This document shows, in pieces, positions 36,340 through 45,966 of a stretch of 64,000 nucleotides of DNA (position 1 is the first letter of the stretch; every line of letters begins with the position of its first letter). The notes under the pieces were generated by a model. The model made no database searches and had not been told where the DNA came from. It worked only from the letters and a program-made list of their open reading frames with translations. The position numbers were made by a program, and so were the translations under genes. Source of the stretch: Fervidibacillus halotolerans (GTDB lineage: Bacteria > Bacillota > Bacilli > Bacillales > Caldibacillaceae). The stretch spans positions 1,390,771 to 1,454,770 of the forward strand of contig NZ_CP106877.1 in NCBI RefSeq assembly GCF_026547205.1, read 5' to 3'.

Positions 36340-36368
36340 GAAAAAGTCTCCATCAAAATCATGGAGAC
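36340..36368 (-). terminator. Terminator of resABC
   Basis: Perfect eight-pair stem GTCTCCAT/ATGGAGAC with a seven-base loop, then TTTTTC on the minus strand. The resC stop codon lies within it. Confidence 0.85.
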
Positions 36369-37549
36369 GCATAGGAATGTAAACCAGCGATAACCAAATT
36401 CACAAAGATGAGGTTAAACATAATAATTGCAAAACCGATTACAGCTAACCAGGCAGATTTTTCCCCATGCCAACCTTTGGAAAGACGTAAATGTAAAAAA
36501 GCTGCATAAAATAACCATGTGATCAGTGCCCATACTTCCTTCGGATCCCAAGCCCAAACTCTCGACCATGCATCCCGGGCCCAAATCATTCCGAAGATCA
36601 ATGCGCCTAAAGTAAATATCGGAAAACCGATGAGCACAGATCGATAACTAATTTCATCTAACAGATTATCATCGATATTTTTCACTAGCGGTCGGATTAC
36701 ATGGGCCAATCGTTTCCGTGTAATTAGACGGAAGAGACCATACAGAATCGTCCCAATCAAAAAGGACCAGACTACTGTATTGACCTTTTTCGCATTAAAA
36801 TTGGCAGGTAATTCAAAAAGGGGCTCCATCCGTCCCTCCGTTAACAATACTCCCTCATTTGGACCGGCGATGGCCGGAAGATAATACGTATATGTTTCTT
36901 GAAACCCATCTTTATTCATCCATTCGAATTGGGCCTTATAGTCAATCGCTGAAAAGGTGAACGAAATAAGGACAAAACCGATCGACACGACAACGATATA
37001 CATAACGGTTTCTAACCAAAACCGACTTTTCGTTATACCGGATTGATTAACATTCTTGATTAAATAAATTAATGCCGCAACGAAACTGATCGCCAATATT
37101 CCTTGTCCGGCTGCCGTTGTCATAACATGAATCTTCAACCAAATACTTTGGAGGGCAGGAATTAGCGGCGTAATTTCCTTTGGAAACATACTTCCATACG
37201 CAATGATAATTACTGTTACCGACAAAGTGAATAATCCTAAAACCGCAGAACGGTATAGATAATAGAAAATAAGGAAGCCAAGGACGAGCATCATACTAAA
37301 AAACGTTGCAAATTCAAACATATTACTGACAGGAGCATGCCCTCCAGCGATCCATCGAGTAATAAAATACCCCAATTGGGACAGAAACCCTATAATCGTC
37401 AAAAGGAATCCAAGTTTTCCGCTGACTCTCTTCCCATTACCCTTCCGATTTTCCAACCCCTTTTGACGAATCGCTCCGCCAAAAAAAAGGATGGCGAATA
37501 AAAATATAATAAAGGACGCTAACAAAAAATGAGAACTTACCTCAACCAT
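36359..37549 (-). CDS. resC: Cytochrome c biogenesis protein ResC (CcsA-type)
   Basis: Haem-handling membrane protein of the system II cytochrome c assembly pathway, works with ResB. 396 residues, eight transmembrane helices. The haem-binding tryptophan-rich motif [18 protein letters not shown] is complete. Starts seven bases after resB. Its end overlaps a terminator. Confidence 0.96.
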   Translation of the reverse strand: MVEVSSHFLLASFIIFLFAILFFGGAIRQKGLENRKGNGKRVSGKLGFLLTIIGFLSQLGYFITRWIAGGHAPVSNMFEFATFFSMMLVLGFLIFYYLYRSAVLGLFTLSVTVIIIAYGSMFPKEITPLIPALQSIWLKIHVMTTAAGQGILAISFVAALIYLIKNVNQSGITKSRFWLETVMYIVVVSIGFVLISFTFSAIDYKAQFEWMNKDGFQETYTYYLPAIAGPNEGVLLTEGRMEPLFELPANFNAKKVNTVVWSFLIGTILYGLFRLITRKRLAHVIRPLVKNIDDNLLDEISYRSVLIGFPIFTLGALIFGMIWARDAWSRVWAWDPKEVWALITWLFYAAFLHLRLSKGWHGEKSAWLAVIGFAIIMFNLIFVNLVIAGLHSYASP

Positions 37550-37555
37550 TTACCA

Positions 37556-39184
37556 TCACCCCTCGTTCACTTTTTCACGGCTCTTCTTACTTTGATCAAT
37601 TAGGAAAGGAAGTCCAGTTCCATCGACAATTTCATCGATTTCCTTTTGAAAACCGAACCAATTTTTATTCGTATGCCCGGCAATATAAAAACGGTTGTCA
37701 ACAACTTTTACCCAAATCCGCCGATGATACCAAAAGGACCCTTGAATGACTCCAATGAGAAAAATCGTTCCTCCGAGGGCGAGAATCCATAATGTTTCGT
37801 TTTTCCTAACCGTCAAACCGGAATAATAAACCGTATCAGCCCCTTGGAAAACCATTTTATATTTATTTTCCCCGAACGGTTCAATCGTCTGCTGAATACT
37901 TGTAAAACTTAATTCCCCATCTCGTTTGTCCGGTGTAATCATTTTAAAAGCAAAGGCTGGATTATTCGGATCCCCAGATTTTGTAGAAGGTTCCCCGTTA
38001 GAAAATTCAAAGTCAGGAAAATAACTCAATATCTCTACTTGGTAACCGTTTCCTAAATCATAGATTCGTTTTGGACCGTCTAAATCAATCGTAACTTGCC
38101 CGAATATTTCATTCGTATCCTTCTCCATGAGCCCAAAGGTCATCGACTTTAATTCATTTTTATAAGTCATTTGATATATGGAAAAACCGTCAAACGTAAG
38201 CGGTTCATTGACACGAATCTCATAATCTTTTAATTTCGTTAATTTTGGCTCCTCTCCAGGTAAAGATTCGGAAGCTTTATATAATGTTACATTCGATTGA
38301 TAGTTTTTTACAATTGCACCCTGGTTCTCTAAAGCTTCTTTATAAGCCTCATTATCATTTTCATCATACGTTTCGATTAAAAATTGATGATTTGTCAAAT
38401 AATATTGTTTATCCGTTCCTGGTATAGTTTTCGTTTCTCCTTCTTTGATCATCATCCACTCATCCACATAAAACCCCGGCACAGAGCGAAGCATTACACC
38501 GATGAGGACGATAATCAGGCCAATATGGTTAACATACGGACCCCAACGGGAAAACCGGCCCTTTTCCGCTAATAGATTTTCTCCGTCCTCCATAATTCGA
38601 TATCGCTTGTTCACGAGCCTTTCTTTCAAAAGATTGAACGTATCCTTTTCATCCGCATCATGTAAATCCGTTTCAGCAAATAATCTTTGCCGTTTTAAAA
38701 AACTCACGTGTTTTTTTGGTTTTTGTTTTTTCAACGCTCGATAAAGGGGAATCGCCCGGTCTAAACTACAAATAACAAGGGAAACGCCAATCGATGCAAT
38801 CAAAAGCTCATACCACAGGGACCCGTATAAATCGTGAAAACCGAGGGCATAATACACCTTTCCAAACCAACCGTATCTTTCTTTGTAATATATTTCAGCA
38901 GGCACGGTTAGCGATAAATGTTTTTCCTGTGGGAAAATCGTTCCTAATGCTGATACAATTAACGTGATAATGATTAATGCGACCCCGACTTTTACCGAGG
39001 AGAAGAAATTCCAGATTTTATCAATAATTGTCCGTTTATACGTCTGTGAGCGTCTTGCCGTACCTTCATAACGCATATCTAATATCGGTTGTTGTTGTTT
39101 TTCATCGAGAACCTTCCCGCAAGACTCGCATAGCACCGTTCCGTTTGGATTGACATGTCCGCATTCACATTTGATTTCTTTCAT
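37556..39184 (-). CDS. resB: Cytochrome c biogenesis protein ResB
   Basis: System II haem export/ligation partner of ResC. 542 residues. Cytoplasmic N-terminus with a zinc-ribbon-like pair CECGHVN..CESCGK (residues 5-22), then four membrane helices and a large external domain (about 240-450) between helices three and four. Start ATG 39184 behind CAGGGAG. Lies between resA and resC. Confidence 0.95.
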   Translation of the reverse strand: MKEIKCECGHVNPNGTVLCESCGKVLDEKQQQPILDMRYEGTARRSQTYKRTIIDKIWNFFSSVKVGVALIIITLIVSALGTIFPQEKHLSLTVPAEIYYKERYGWFGKVYYALGFHDLYGSLWYELLIASIGVSLVICSLDRAIPLYRALKKQKPKKHVSFLKRQRLFAETDLHDADEKDTFNLLKERLVNKRYRIMEDGENLLAEKGRFSRWGPYVNHIGLIIVLIGVMLRSVPGFYVDEWMMIKEGETKTIPGTDKQYYLTNHQFLIETYDENDNEAYKEALENQGAIVKNYQSNVTLYKASESLPGEEPKLTKLKDYEIRVNEPLTFDGFSIYQMTYKNELKSMTFGLMEKDTNEIFGQVTIDLDGPKRIYDLGNGYQVEILSYFPDFEFSNGEPSTKSGDPNNPAFAFKMITPDKRDGELSFTSIQQTIEPFGENKYKMVFQGADTVYYSGLTVRKNETLWILALGGTIFLIGVIQGSFWYHRRIWVKVVDNRFYIAGHTNKNWFGFQKEIDEIVDGTGLPFLIDQSKKSREKVNEG

Positions 39185-39199
39185 CGCAATAACTCCCTG

Positions 39200-39730
39200 T
39201 TACGGTTTAATTCTTTCCATGAAATCTTTCACGGTTTGTTCATCCATTTCCCGATCAAAATAATGGATTATTTTCCCATTCGAATCAATGAGGAAAGTGG
39301 CAGGTAGTGGGAAAATTCCGTAAGCTTCCTGTACCTCCCCTTTTCGATCTACGACAATTGGAATCGAAAGGGAGAGTCGTTTTGCAAATGTTTCAATCGC
39401 CAAATCGGTCTCACCGACGTTCACGGCGATCACTTCCACACCTTGATCTTTATAAATTTGATATTGGCGATCGATATACGGCATTTCTTCTTCACACGGT
39501 TTACAAAACGTTCCCCAAAAATTCAGGAAAACGCCTTTCCCTCTATAATCCGATAGGCGAATCATATTCCCATCCATATCTTCTAACATAAAGTCCGGTG
39601 CCGTTTCACCGACTTGGGCGATTTTTCTTTCATCTTTCATTAAGTTTGTATAGACGGTGTAAATGATTGCCATCGCTAAAACGAACAATATGATCGTCCG
39701 TTGAATGAATCTCCGCCTTTTTTTTTCCAT
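39200..39730 (-). CDS. resA: Thiol-disulfide oxidoreductase ResA
   Basis: Membrane-anchored thioredoxin-like protein that reduces the CXXCH cysteines of apocytochrome c before haem attachment. 176 residues with an N-terminal anchor (11-28) and active site CKPC at 76-79 in FWGTFCKPCEEEMP. The glutamate needed for ResA specificity lies in EEEMP-like context. First gene of the resABC unit, 15 bases before resB. Confidence 0.96.
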   Translation of the reverse strand: MEKKRRRFIQRTIILFVLAMAIIYTVYTNLMKDERKIAQVGETAPDFMLEDMDGNMIRLSDYRGKGVFLNFWGTFCKPCEEEMPYIDRQYQIYKDQGVEVIAVNVGETDLAIETFAKRLSLSIPIVVDRKGEVQEAYGIFPLPATFLIDSNGKIIHYFDREMDEQTVKDFMERIKP

Positions 39731-39832
39731 GAAAACCCTCCCAAGTTATAAGTTTTGTAAGATTATAACATTTTCCCCTATATTCATAATGTTTATATTG
39801 TGAATATTTTGTGACGAGCAGGGACGGTTTCG

Positions 39833-40564
39833 TTAATTGATCCGACCCTGTTGCGTAAGGATTTTTAACTGTTTCACCTCATGGGGCGAAAGGGGACGGT
39901 ATTCTCCTGGTGCTAGTCCATCTAACGTCAAAAACGCATATCGTTCCCGTTTTAATTTTAAAACCGGATATCCGATTGCATCGAACATTCTTCTCACTTG
40001 ACGGTTTCTACCTTCATGAATCGTAATCTCAATAATGGCTGTCCCTTTTTTTCGATCACCAGAACGAAATTTTACTTTTGCAGGAGCAGTTACACCATCT
40101 TCTAGCTGTATACCGTTTTGTAATTTTTTTAAATCTCGACGGGAGGGAATCCCCTTAACTTTGGCAATATATGTTTTATCCATTTCGAATTTCGGATGCA
40201 TCAGTTTGTTGGCCAAATCACCATCATTAGTCAATAAAATTAACCCTGATGTATCGAAATCTAGCCGACCGACGGGAAAAATTCGATAATCCAGTTCAGG
40301 AAAAAAATCGATGACCGTTTTTCTTCCTTTATCATCGGAGACAGTCGAAAGAACCCCCCGCGGTTTATATAGCAAAAAATATACCGGTTCTTCCTTTTCA
40401 ACTTTTATTCCTTCTACTTCAATGATATCCTTTGAACTAACTTTTGTACCGAGTTCAGTTACTATTTGTCCGTTGACGGTAACCTTCCCTCCGAGAATCA
40501 ATTGTTCCGCTTTTCGCCTCGAGGCAATCCCTGCTCTCGCGATTACTTTTTGTAATCTTTCCAT
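39833..40564 (-). CDS. rluB: 23S rRNA pseudouridine synthase RluB
   Basis: Modifies a uridine in helix 80-93 region of 23S rRNA. 243 residues: S4 RNA-binding domain 1-60 (MERLQKVIARAGIASRRKAEQLI), then RsuA-type catalytic domain with GRLDFDTSGLILLTNDG containing the catalytic aspartate, and the GRNRQVRRMFDAIG motif. ATG 40564 follows CAGGAGTG. Lies between spmB and resA as in B. subtilis. Confidence 0.94.
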   Translation of the reverse strand: MERLQKVIARAGIASRRKAEQLILGGKVTVNGQIVTELGTKVSSKDIIEVEGIKVEKEEPVYFLLYKPRGVLSTVSDDKGRKTVIDFFPELDYRIFPVGRLDFDTSGLILLTNDGDLANKLMHPKFEMDKTYIAKVKGIPSRRDLKKLQNGIQLEDGVTAPAKVKFRSGDRKKGTAIIEITIHEGRNRQVRRMFDAIGYPVLKLKRERYAFLTLDGLAPGEYRPLSPHEVKQLKILTQQGRIN

Positions 40565-40664
40565 TTGTTTTTTCACTCCTGTATCATCTTGTTGCAAAAA
40601 ATAGGTACCTGACTGAATTATGCCACAATTACATTAGAAAAATAAAGGTATACGCTTTTTCCGA

Positions 40665-40700
40665 TAAAAAAATAAAAATCGGCTGTTTCACACCCGATTT
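40665..40700 (-). terminator. Terminator of dacB-spmA-spmB
   Basis: AAATCGG/CCGATTT stem with an 11-base loop, then TTATTTTTTT on the minus strand. Confidence 0.8.
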
Positions 40701-40738
40701 CATTGTACCCTTTTTTCTTTTCATTTTCATCCTCAAAT

Positions 40739-41272
40739 CTATCTCCCAAAAAAGAAACTGACGATCAAAATGCTCGCAACAATTCCGACAATATCTGCTA
40801 GCAACCCGATTTTCAATGCATCTCCCATTTTCTTAATTCCAACCGCACCGAAATAAACTGTCAATATATAAAGGGTCGTATCTGTACTTCCTTGTAATAC
40901 ACTGGCGAGTCGACCGATAAACGAGTCCGGACCGAACGTGGCAATTAAATCACTTGTCATTCCTAGGGCTGCCGTCCCTGAAATCGGTCGAATGATGGCG
41001 AGTGGAACGATCTCCGCAGGCACTCCGATCCATGCTAAGGCAGGCCGAAGAAGGTTCACAATAAAATCCAACGCTCCGGAGGCACGAAAAATCGAAATGG
41101 AAACGAGCATGCCAACGAGAAAGGGGATGATAGATATCGCAATTTTAATGCCTTCCTTTCCCCCTTCCACGAAGCATTCATATGTAGGAACCTTTTTCCA
41201 TGTTCCATGCATTAAAATGATAAATATGATCAGTGGAATTATCCATAGGGAAACGGTTGAAATGATACCCAT
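40739..41272 (-). CDS. spmB: Spore maturation protein B
   Basis: 177-residue membrane protein with nucleoside-recognition (Gate) domain helices; together with SpmA it is needed for dehydration of the spore core and heat resistance. ATG 41272 overlaps the spmA TGA stop (TGATG), which indicates translational coupling; a much longer upstream reading frame is rejected. Last gene of dacB-spmA-spmB. Confidence 0.95.
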   Translation of the reverse strand: MGIISTVSLWIIPLIIFIILMHGTWKKVPTYECFVEGGKEGIKIAISIIPFLVGMLVSISIFRASGALDFIVNLLRPALAWIGVPAEIVPLAIIRPISGTAALGMTSDLIATFGPDSFIGRLASVLQGSTDTTLYILTVYFGAVGIKKMGDALKIGLLADIVGIVASILIVSFFFGR

Positions 41273-41865
41273 CACTTCACCCCGTTTCGGTGTTTTCGAT
41301 AATAAATATAGCGGTCGATGAGAATTCCCCCCGTTGTAGAACAAAATGTCGCGATCATCGTCGGTAAAACAATTTCCGCAGGGGATATAGAGTCGTAGTT
41401 CATCCGTATCGCCAAAACCGTCGTCGGAATAATCGTCAAACTCGAAGTATTGATCACAAGAAACGTAATCATCGATCGGCTAGCGGACGGTCTCCCTCCA
41501 TTTAATGCTTTTAATTCTTCCATCGCTTTAATCCCGAACGGAGTAGCTGCATTTCCTAAACCGAACATATTCGCCATCATATTTGATAAAATATAGCCCA
41601 TTGCCGGATGATTCGCCGGTACTTCTGGAAATAGCCTTTGCACGATCGGACGAAACCCTTTTGCAAAGGTATCTAAGAGCCCAGAATGTCTGGCAATATT
41701 CATTAAGCCTAACCAAAATACGAGGACGCTAATCAAGCCAATACAAAGGGTAACCGCTTCTTGTGCGCCTTGAAAAACGGCCTCATTCACTTCCTCCATC
41801 GTACCGTTAAACATCGCAAATACAATTCCAAATCCAGCCATAAATACCCAAATGAGATTAATCAT
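41272..41865 (-). CDS. spmA: Spore maturation protein A
   Basis: 197-residue membrane protein of the Gate family, partner of SpmB in spore core dehydration. Conserved GYILSNMMANMFGLGNAATPFG segment. Start ATG 41865 (MINLIWVF) is nine bases from AGGGG and agrees with the homologues; ATG 41871 is too near the ribosome site. Overlaps the 3' end of dacB. Confidence 0.95.
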   Translation of the reverse strand: MINLIWVFMAGFGIVFAMFNGTMEEVNEAVFQGAQEAVTLCIGLISVLVFWLGLMNIARHSGLLDTFAKGFRPIVQRLFPEVPANHPAMGYILSNMMANMFGLGNAATPFGIKAMEELKALNGGRPSASRSMITFLVINTSSLTIIPTTVLAIRMNYDSISPAEIVLPTMIATFCSTTGGILIDRYIYYRKHRNGVK

Positions 41866-43021
41866 AGGCATTAACCCCTATAATCATACCGAATAATTGC
41901 TTTATCCGTTCAAAAAAGGATGGATGATTCCGAATCTCCCTTTCAAAATAAATAGGTAAAGTATGAACCAATTGATTTTGAAAATATATTTCCGCCTTTC
42001 CAACGATCTCCGGTATAGCATCTTTATCCCTTTCCCAATCTTTTTTCGGTTTTAACAACCGGTGCTTAATTCTCACATCTTTCTTTTCTTTCGGTAAGAT
42101 GGGATAGACAAAGTCTCTTTTTACATATACTTGATTTTGGTAAAAGGGATGTTTAACGACCTCGATCGGACCCTTTTCAACGAGGGGATGGTATTCATAT
42201 TGATCATATACATATTCAAATAATGCGATATGTTCATTCCAATCGGTTTGGGAAGGGGTATTTAACGTTACGACAATTAATTCCATCCCATTTTTTTCAG
42301 CAGTAGAAACGAGGGTCCGTTTCGCTAATTTCGTGTACCCGGTTTTTCCTCCTGTTGAATATTTATACAATCCCGTCAATAAGCGGTTCTTATTCACCCA
42401 TTTTCGATCCCATTCACCATTTGGGTCTGGAGCATAATATACCTTCGTCCCGAAAATTTCTCGAAATTTTTCATTTTTCATCGCATATTTCGTTAATTGT
42501 GCCATATCATAAGCGGTGGAATAATGATCTTTATGGTCATCTAGGCCATGGGGATTGGCAAAATGGGTATTTTTCATACCGATTTGTTCCGCCTTTTCAT
42601 TCATCAAAAAGACGAAGCCTTCTAAACTTCCTCCAACGTGTTCAGCGATCGCCACGGCCGCATCGTTTCCAGAGCGCAACATTAAACCGTAAACTAAGTC
42701 TTCCAATTTGATTTTTTCCAACGGTTGCAAAAAAATTGAAGATCCCTCCGTTTTTGTCGCCCGTTTGCTAACGGTCACCGTTTCATCTAATTGTCCAGAC
42801 TCAATGGCGATAATCGCCGTCATAATTTTCGTGATGCTAGCAATTCTCGTTTTTTTATGGGCATTTTTTTCAAAAAATACCCGTCCTGTTTTTTCGTCCA
42901 TAATAATGGCAGCGTTCGATTGGATTTCCAAATTGAAAGCCTCGATTTTTTGAGGAATCCAAGGAATAAAAAACAAGGTGATGAAAAAAAAGAAGAGGAA
43001 GCGCTTTGTAACCAAGCCCAT
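41858..43021 (-). CDS. dacB: Sporulation D-alanyl-D-alanine carboxypeptidase DacB (PBP5*)
   Basis: Trims stem peptides in spore cortex peptidoglycan and so sets its cross-linking. 387 residues: signal peptide 1-28, serine peptidase S11 domain with SITK (S62, K65), SGN in LRSGNDAAVA, and KTG in STGGKTGYTK; C-terminal PBP5-type domain and a hydrophobic/amphipathic tail for membrane attachment. Expected mother-cell (sigma-E) gene. First of the dacB-spmA-spmB operon. The start at 43021 has a distant AAGGAG (13 bases). Confidence 0.95.
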   Translation of the reverse strand: MGLVTKRFLFFFFITLFFIPWIPQKIEAFNLEIQSNAAIIMDEKTGRVFFEKNAHKKTRIASITKIMTAIIAIESGQLDETVTVSKRATKTEGSSIFLQPLEKIKLEDLVYGLMLRSGNDAAVAIAEHVGGSLEGFVFLMNEKAEQIGMKNTHFANPHGLDDHKDHYSTAYDMAQLTKYAMKNEKFREIFGTKVYYAPDPNGEWDRKWVNKNRLLTGLYKYSTGGKTGYTKLAKRTLVSTAEKNGMELIVVTLNTPSQTDWNEHIALFEYVYDQYEYHPLVEKGPIEVVKHPFYQNQVYVKRDFVYPILPKEKKDVRIKHRLLKPKKDWERDKDAIPEIVGKAEIYFQNQLVHTLPIYFEREIRNHPSFFERIKQLFGMIIGVNAYD

Positions 43022-43098
43022 ACTTGTCCATCGACTCCTTTGGTGTTTTGTACAAGTGTATGGCAGTAGAAAAAAAGATATGAATGGAAGAAGGAATT

Positions 43099-43455
43099 TT
43101 ATTGAAAAAGAATGGACAATCCTTTCTCCTTGTCCATTCCTTCAAAAATGGATGCGAATTCTTTTCCATCACATATATATATTCTCCTTTGGTTACGTCG
43201 GGGATTTTTTGTTAAAAGGTAAAAAAGTGCAGTAATATCCTTAATATAACAAGGCTTTCCATTTATTTCCCATAGAGGATTTTGATCGAAGGGGGTAAAT
43301 TCGGTATAATTATCTTCAAAATAGCGGAGATAAAGAACGGAAAAAACTTTCTCCTTTCCATCTTCCACATACGTGACAAAACTTTCATTAAAATAATCTT
43401 GGAAGGATCCTTTTACTTTCTCCAACTCGACACCGTGAAAATCAATAATACGCAT
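43099..43455 (-). CDS. Uncharacterised 118-residue protein
   Basis: I do not recognise this protein. It is soluble, without signal peptide or membrane helix, with mixed alpha/beta character (MRIIDFHGVELEKVKG.., then FSVLYLRYFEDNYTEF, and a basic KNPRRNQRRIYI segment). A good ribosome site (AAAGGGTGG, four bases before ATG 43455) and codon use like its neighbours support a real gene. It stands between scpB and dacB, where B. subtilis has ypuI (DUF3907); it does not resemble what I recall of YpuI. No function is proposed. Confidence 0.7.
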   Translation of the reverse strand: MRIIDFHGVELEKVKGSFQDYFNESFVTYVEDGKEKVFSVLYLRYFEDNYTEFTPFDQNPLWEINGKPCYIKDITALFYLLTKNPRRNQRRIYICDGKEFASIFEGMDKEKGLSILFQ

Positions 43456-43517
43456 TTAACCACCCTTTCATCAATCGTTTCCCACCTATAGGGAATATAT
43501 ATTTGAAAAACGATCGA

Positions 43518-44102
43518 TTATTCCCTTTCCTCATTCAGTTGATCGAAAAATAGGTTAGCTTCTTCTTGGAAAAGCGGTTCATTATTTTCATCGGGAAGGG
43601 GTGGCAATTCTTGAATATCATTCAATCCAAAATAATCTAAAAACTCCTTCGTCGTCCCGTATAAAATCGCCCGACCCATTCCTTCTTTCCTGCCGACTTC
43701 TTGGATTAATCCTTTTGCAATCAACGTTTGAATCGGACGTTCCGTTTTTACACCCCGAATCTCTTCGATTTCCGCTTTTGTGATCGGTTGTTTATAAGCA
43801 ATGATCGTTAACGTCTCCAATGACGCCTGGGATAAGGATGCTTGATTCGGAGTTTCAACTAATCGTTTTAAATAGATGGCATGGTCTTTTTTTGTGACTA
43901 ATTGATATGTACCTGCCAACTGGATCAATGTAATTCCTCGATTTTTATTATTCTCATATTCTTCCTTTAACATATTGAGAAGCTCATTGGCCCGATATTC
44001 GGGAATATCCATGACTTTCGCGACCTGTTTTAATGTCAATCCTTCATCACCGGCTGCAAACAATAGGCTTTCTAAAATCCCGAGCCATTTTACATTGTCC
44101 AA
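43518..44102 (-). CDS. scpB: Segregation and condensation protein B
   Basis: Kleisin-interacting winged-helix protein of the Smc-ScpAB condensin, required for chromosome compaction and segregation. 194 residues; conserved LESLLFAAGDEGL, ITLIQLAGTYQLVTK, QASLSQASLETLTIIAYKQPITKAEIEEIRGV. Begins with TTG 44102 behind AAGGTGG and follows scpA by 35 bases. Confidence 0.96.
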   Translation of the reverse strand: MDNVKWLGILESLLFAAGDEGLTLKQVAKVMDIPEYRANELLNMLKEEYENNKNRGITLIQLAGTYQLVTKKDHAIYLKRLVETPNQASLSQASLETLTIIAYKQPITKAEIEEIRGVKTERPIQTLIAKGLIQEVGRKEGMGRAILYGTTKEFLDYFGLNDIQELPPLPDENNEPLFQEEANLFFDQLNEERE

Positions 44103-44137
44103 AGTTAACCACCTTCTCTATTGAAATATGTCACATC

Positions 44138-44902
44138 TTACAGGTTGAATTCATCCGTAGATTGGATAGAAATGATCCAGATATCGTCGAAGTTATCCTT
44201 TTGTTGAACGACGATGATATTTCGTTTCATCAATTCTAAAATGGCTAAAAAGGTTACGACGATGATTTTTTTCACTCGTACGGTGAGCAGCTCTTCAAAA
44301 TGGACCATTTCCTTTTTCACCTTCAACGCATTCATCACTTCTTCCATCCGTTTTTCGATGGATACCTCTTCACGAACGACTTTCGTATGTAACGGTTTTT
44401 CCAATCGCTGTCTACGTAATAATTTATGATAAGCCCCTAACATATCATAGATCGTTGCTCTTTTTCCAACAAAATTACTACCGGAACTGGAAGCATATTC
44501 CGAAAGATCACTCGGTGGTTTCGTGAACATCATCGCCCGTTGTTTTTCCTTTTCCTTCAAATGATTTGCTGCTTCTTTATATTTTCGATATTCTATTAAT
44601 CGGGCAACCAATTCCTCCCGAGGATCGTTTTCAAACTCATCTTCAAATTCGACTTGTTCTTCAACATCATCGTATTTCGGCAATAGCATTTCACTTTTGA
44701 TCGCAAGTAGTGTAGCTGCCATCACTAAGTATTCACTGGCAATATCCAGTTGTAATTCTTGCATCGTATGGATGTATTGCATATATTGTTCAGTTATTTC
44801 CGCCATTGGAATATCGTAAATATCGATTTCCAACTGTTTGATCAAATGTAAAAGTAAATCTAAGGGGCCTTCAAAGTCGCCTGTTTTAATTTTCATTTCC
44901 AT
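44138..44902 (-). CDS. scpA: Segregation and condensation protein A
   Basis: Kleisin subunit of Smc-ScpAB. 254 residues. The N-terminal segment MKIKTGDFEGPLDLLLHLI binds the Smc neck/coiled coil and is clear here; the acidic middle region (VEEQVEFEDEFENDPREE) is typical, and the C-terminal winged helix follows. Start ATG 44902 (or the ATG two codons downstream). Operon scpA-scpB as in most Firmicutes. Confidence 0.96.
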   Translation of the reverse strand: MEMKIKTGDFEGPLDLLLHLIKQLEIDIYDIPMAEITEQYMQYIHTMQELQLDIASEYLVMAATLLAIKSEMLLPKYDDVEEQVEFEDEFENDPREELVARLIEYRKYKEAANHLKEKEKQRAMMFTKPPSDLSEYASSSGSNFVGKRATIYDMLGAYHKLLRRQRLEKPLHTKVVREEVSIEKRMEEVMNALKVKKEMVHFEELLTVRVKKIIVVTFLAILELMKRNIIVVQQKDNFDDIWIISIQSTDEFNL

Positions 44903-45004
44903 GATCGATCACCATAAACGTATTTTTTCTTAACTAACGATAAGTATAAAAGATATCGAAAGGATCCCAAAGAAGAATTGAACGAAAAAAGGAAGGAAGA
45001 TTGA

Positions 45005-45481
45005 ATGTATCCAGCTCATTTTATTCAATATTTATTACTATTCCATATTAATCGTGACTACTTCGAATGCCATGAAGTGATGGAGGAATACTGGAAACAG
45101 GAAGGGAAAGGGAACTCTTTATGGAAGGGATTGATTCTAATCGCTGTTCTTTTTTACCATTATCGACGAAATAATTTCAACGGTGCGAAAAAACTGATTT
45201 CAAAAGCGATCATGAATATCCGAACATGTAAGGATGAAGTGGATCGGCATGGGATCGACAGCGAACGATTGCTCAACATTTTAAATGAAACGGAAGCAGC
45301 CATATTACGTAAAAAACCTTATCAACCGATCGCTTTTCCAATTGTCGATAATAAATTAATCAATACTTGTTCGAATACGAACGATCAATTTCTAAAATAT
45401 TGGTCACAACCGATGGAAAATTCCGATACGTTTATTATACATAAACATTTATTTCGATACGAACAAATTGAAAGACGATAA
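45005..45481 (+). CDS. ypuF: DUF309 protein (YpuF)
   Basis: 158 residues with the DUF309 helical motif HINRDYFECHEVMEEYWKQE and LILIAVLFYHYRRNNFNGAKKLISKA in the first half. The E/H-rich helices (FECHE, E-x-W) are conserved in this family, whose biochemical role is unknown. ATG 45005 lies behind GGAAGG. Divergent from scpA, convergent with ribT, in the B. subtilis ypuF position. Confidence 0.9.
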   Translation: MYPAHFIQYLLLFHINRDYFECHEVMEEYWKQEGKGNSLWKGLILIAVLFYHYRRNNFNGAKKLISKAIMNIRTCKDEVDRHGIDSERLLNILNETEAAILRKKPYQPIAFPIVDNKLINTCSNTNDQFLKYWSQPMENSDTFIIHKHLFRYEQIERR

Positions 45482-45520
45482 AATGGTTTCGATGGACCGT
45501 ATGTATCCGTTCATAAGAAG

Positions 45521-45543
45521 GGCCTGACTTTTTTCGTCAGGCC
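45521..45543. terminator. Bidirectional terminator ypuF/ribT
   Basis: GGCCTGAC/GTCAGGCC perfect stem with a seven-base loop; the ribT stop codon is in its right arm. Confidence 0.8.
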
Positions 45544-45899
45544 GAACCTTCCGTTTTATTGCAATGTTGAAAAAAACTAGCGATCGTATCCGTCGGTACA
45601 AATTGTTTGTCTGGAAACATTTCTTGTACGGATTTGACCATTTGTTTACCGATTCCTTGACTCCGATGGGAAGGATTGACAGTAATATGTTGTACTACCA
45701 TCGTTTTTTCATCCGTTTGTACGAACCCAATCAGTCCGATAAAATCCTCATTGGCTTTCCATAAAAACAGATACCAATTTTCATCGGTTTCATACTGTTT
45801 AACCGTCTGTTGCAATCTTTTTAAGTCCTTTTCTTCCGGCATGAAAGATAAAAGACCCATTGCAATTTTTTCAAATATTTTCTTATATCGAATCAGCAT
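45537..45899 (-). CDS. ribT: GNAT-family acetyltransferase RibT
   Basis: 120 residues, acetyl-CoA-binding GNAT fold with HITVNPSHRSQGIGKQMV (the Q/R-x-x-G-x-G/A loop). MLIRYKKIFEKIAMGLLSFMP at the N-terminus is very close to B. subtilis RibT. There the gene ends the riboflavin operon ribD-ribE-ribAB-ribH; here the other rib genes are missing. ATG 45899 is seven bases from GAGGG. The acetylated substrate is unknown. Confidence 0.9.
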   Translation of the reverse strand: MLIRYKKIFEKIAMGLLSFMPEEKDLKRLQQTVKQYETDENWYLFLWKANEDFIGLIGFVQTDEKTMVVQHITVNPSHRSQGIGKQMVKSVQEMFPDKQFVPTDTIASFFQHCNKTEGSA

Positions 45900-45966
45900 A
45901 ACAAATCCCTCATTATATAAAACTAGTCCTTCATATTCTTTCCCAATCGACATCTTTCATTCTGTC

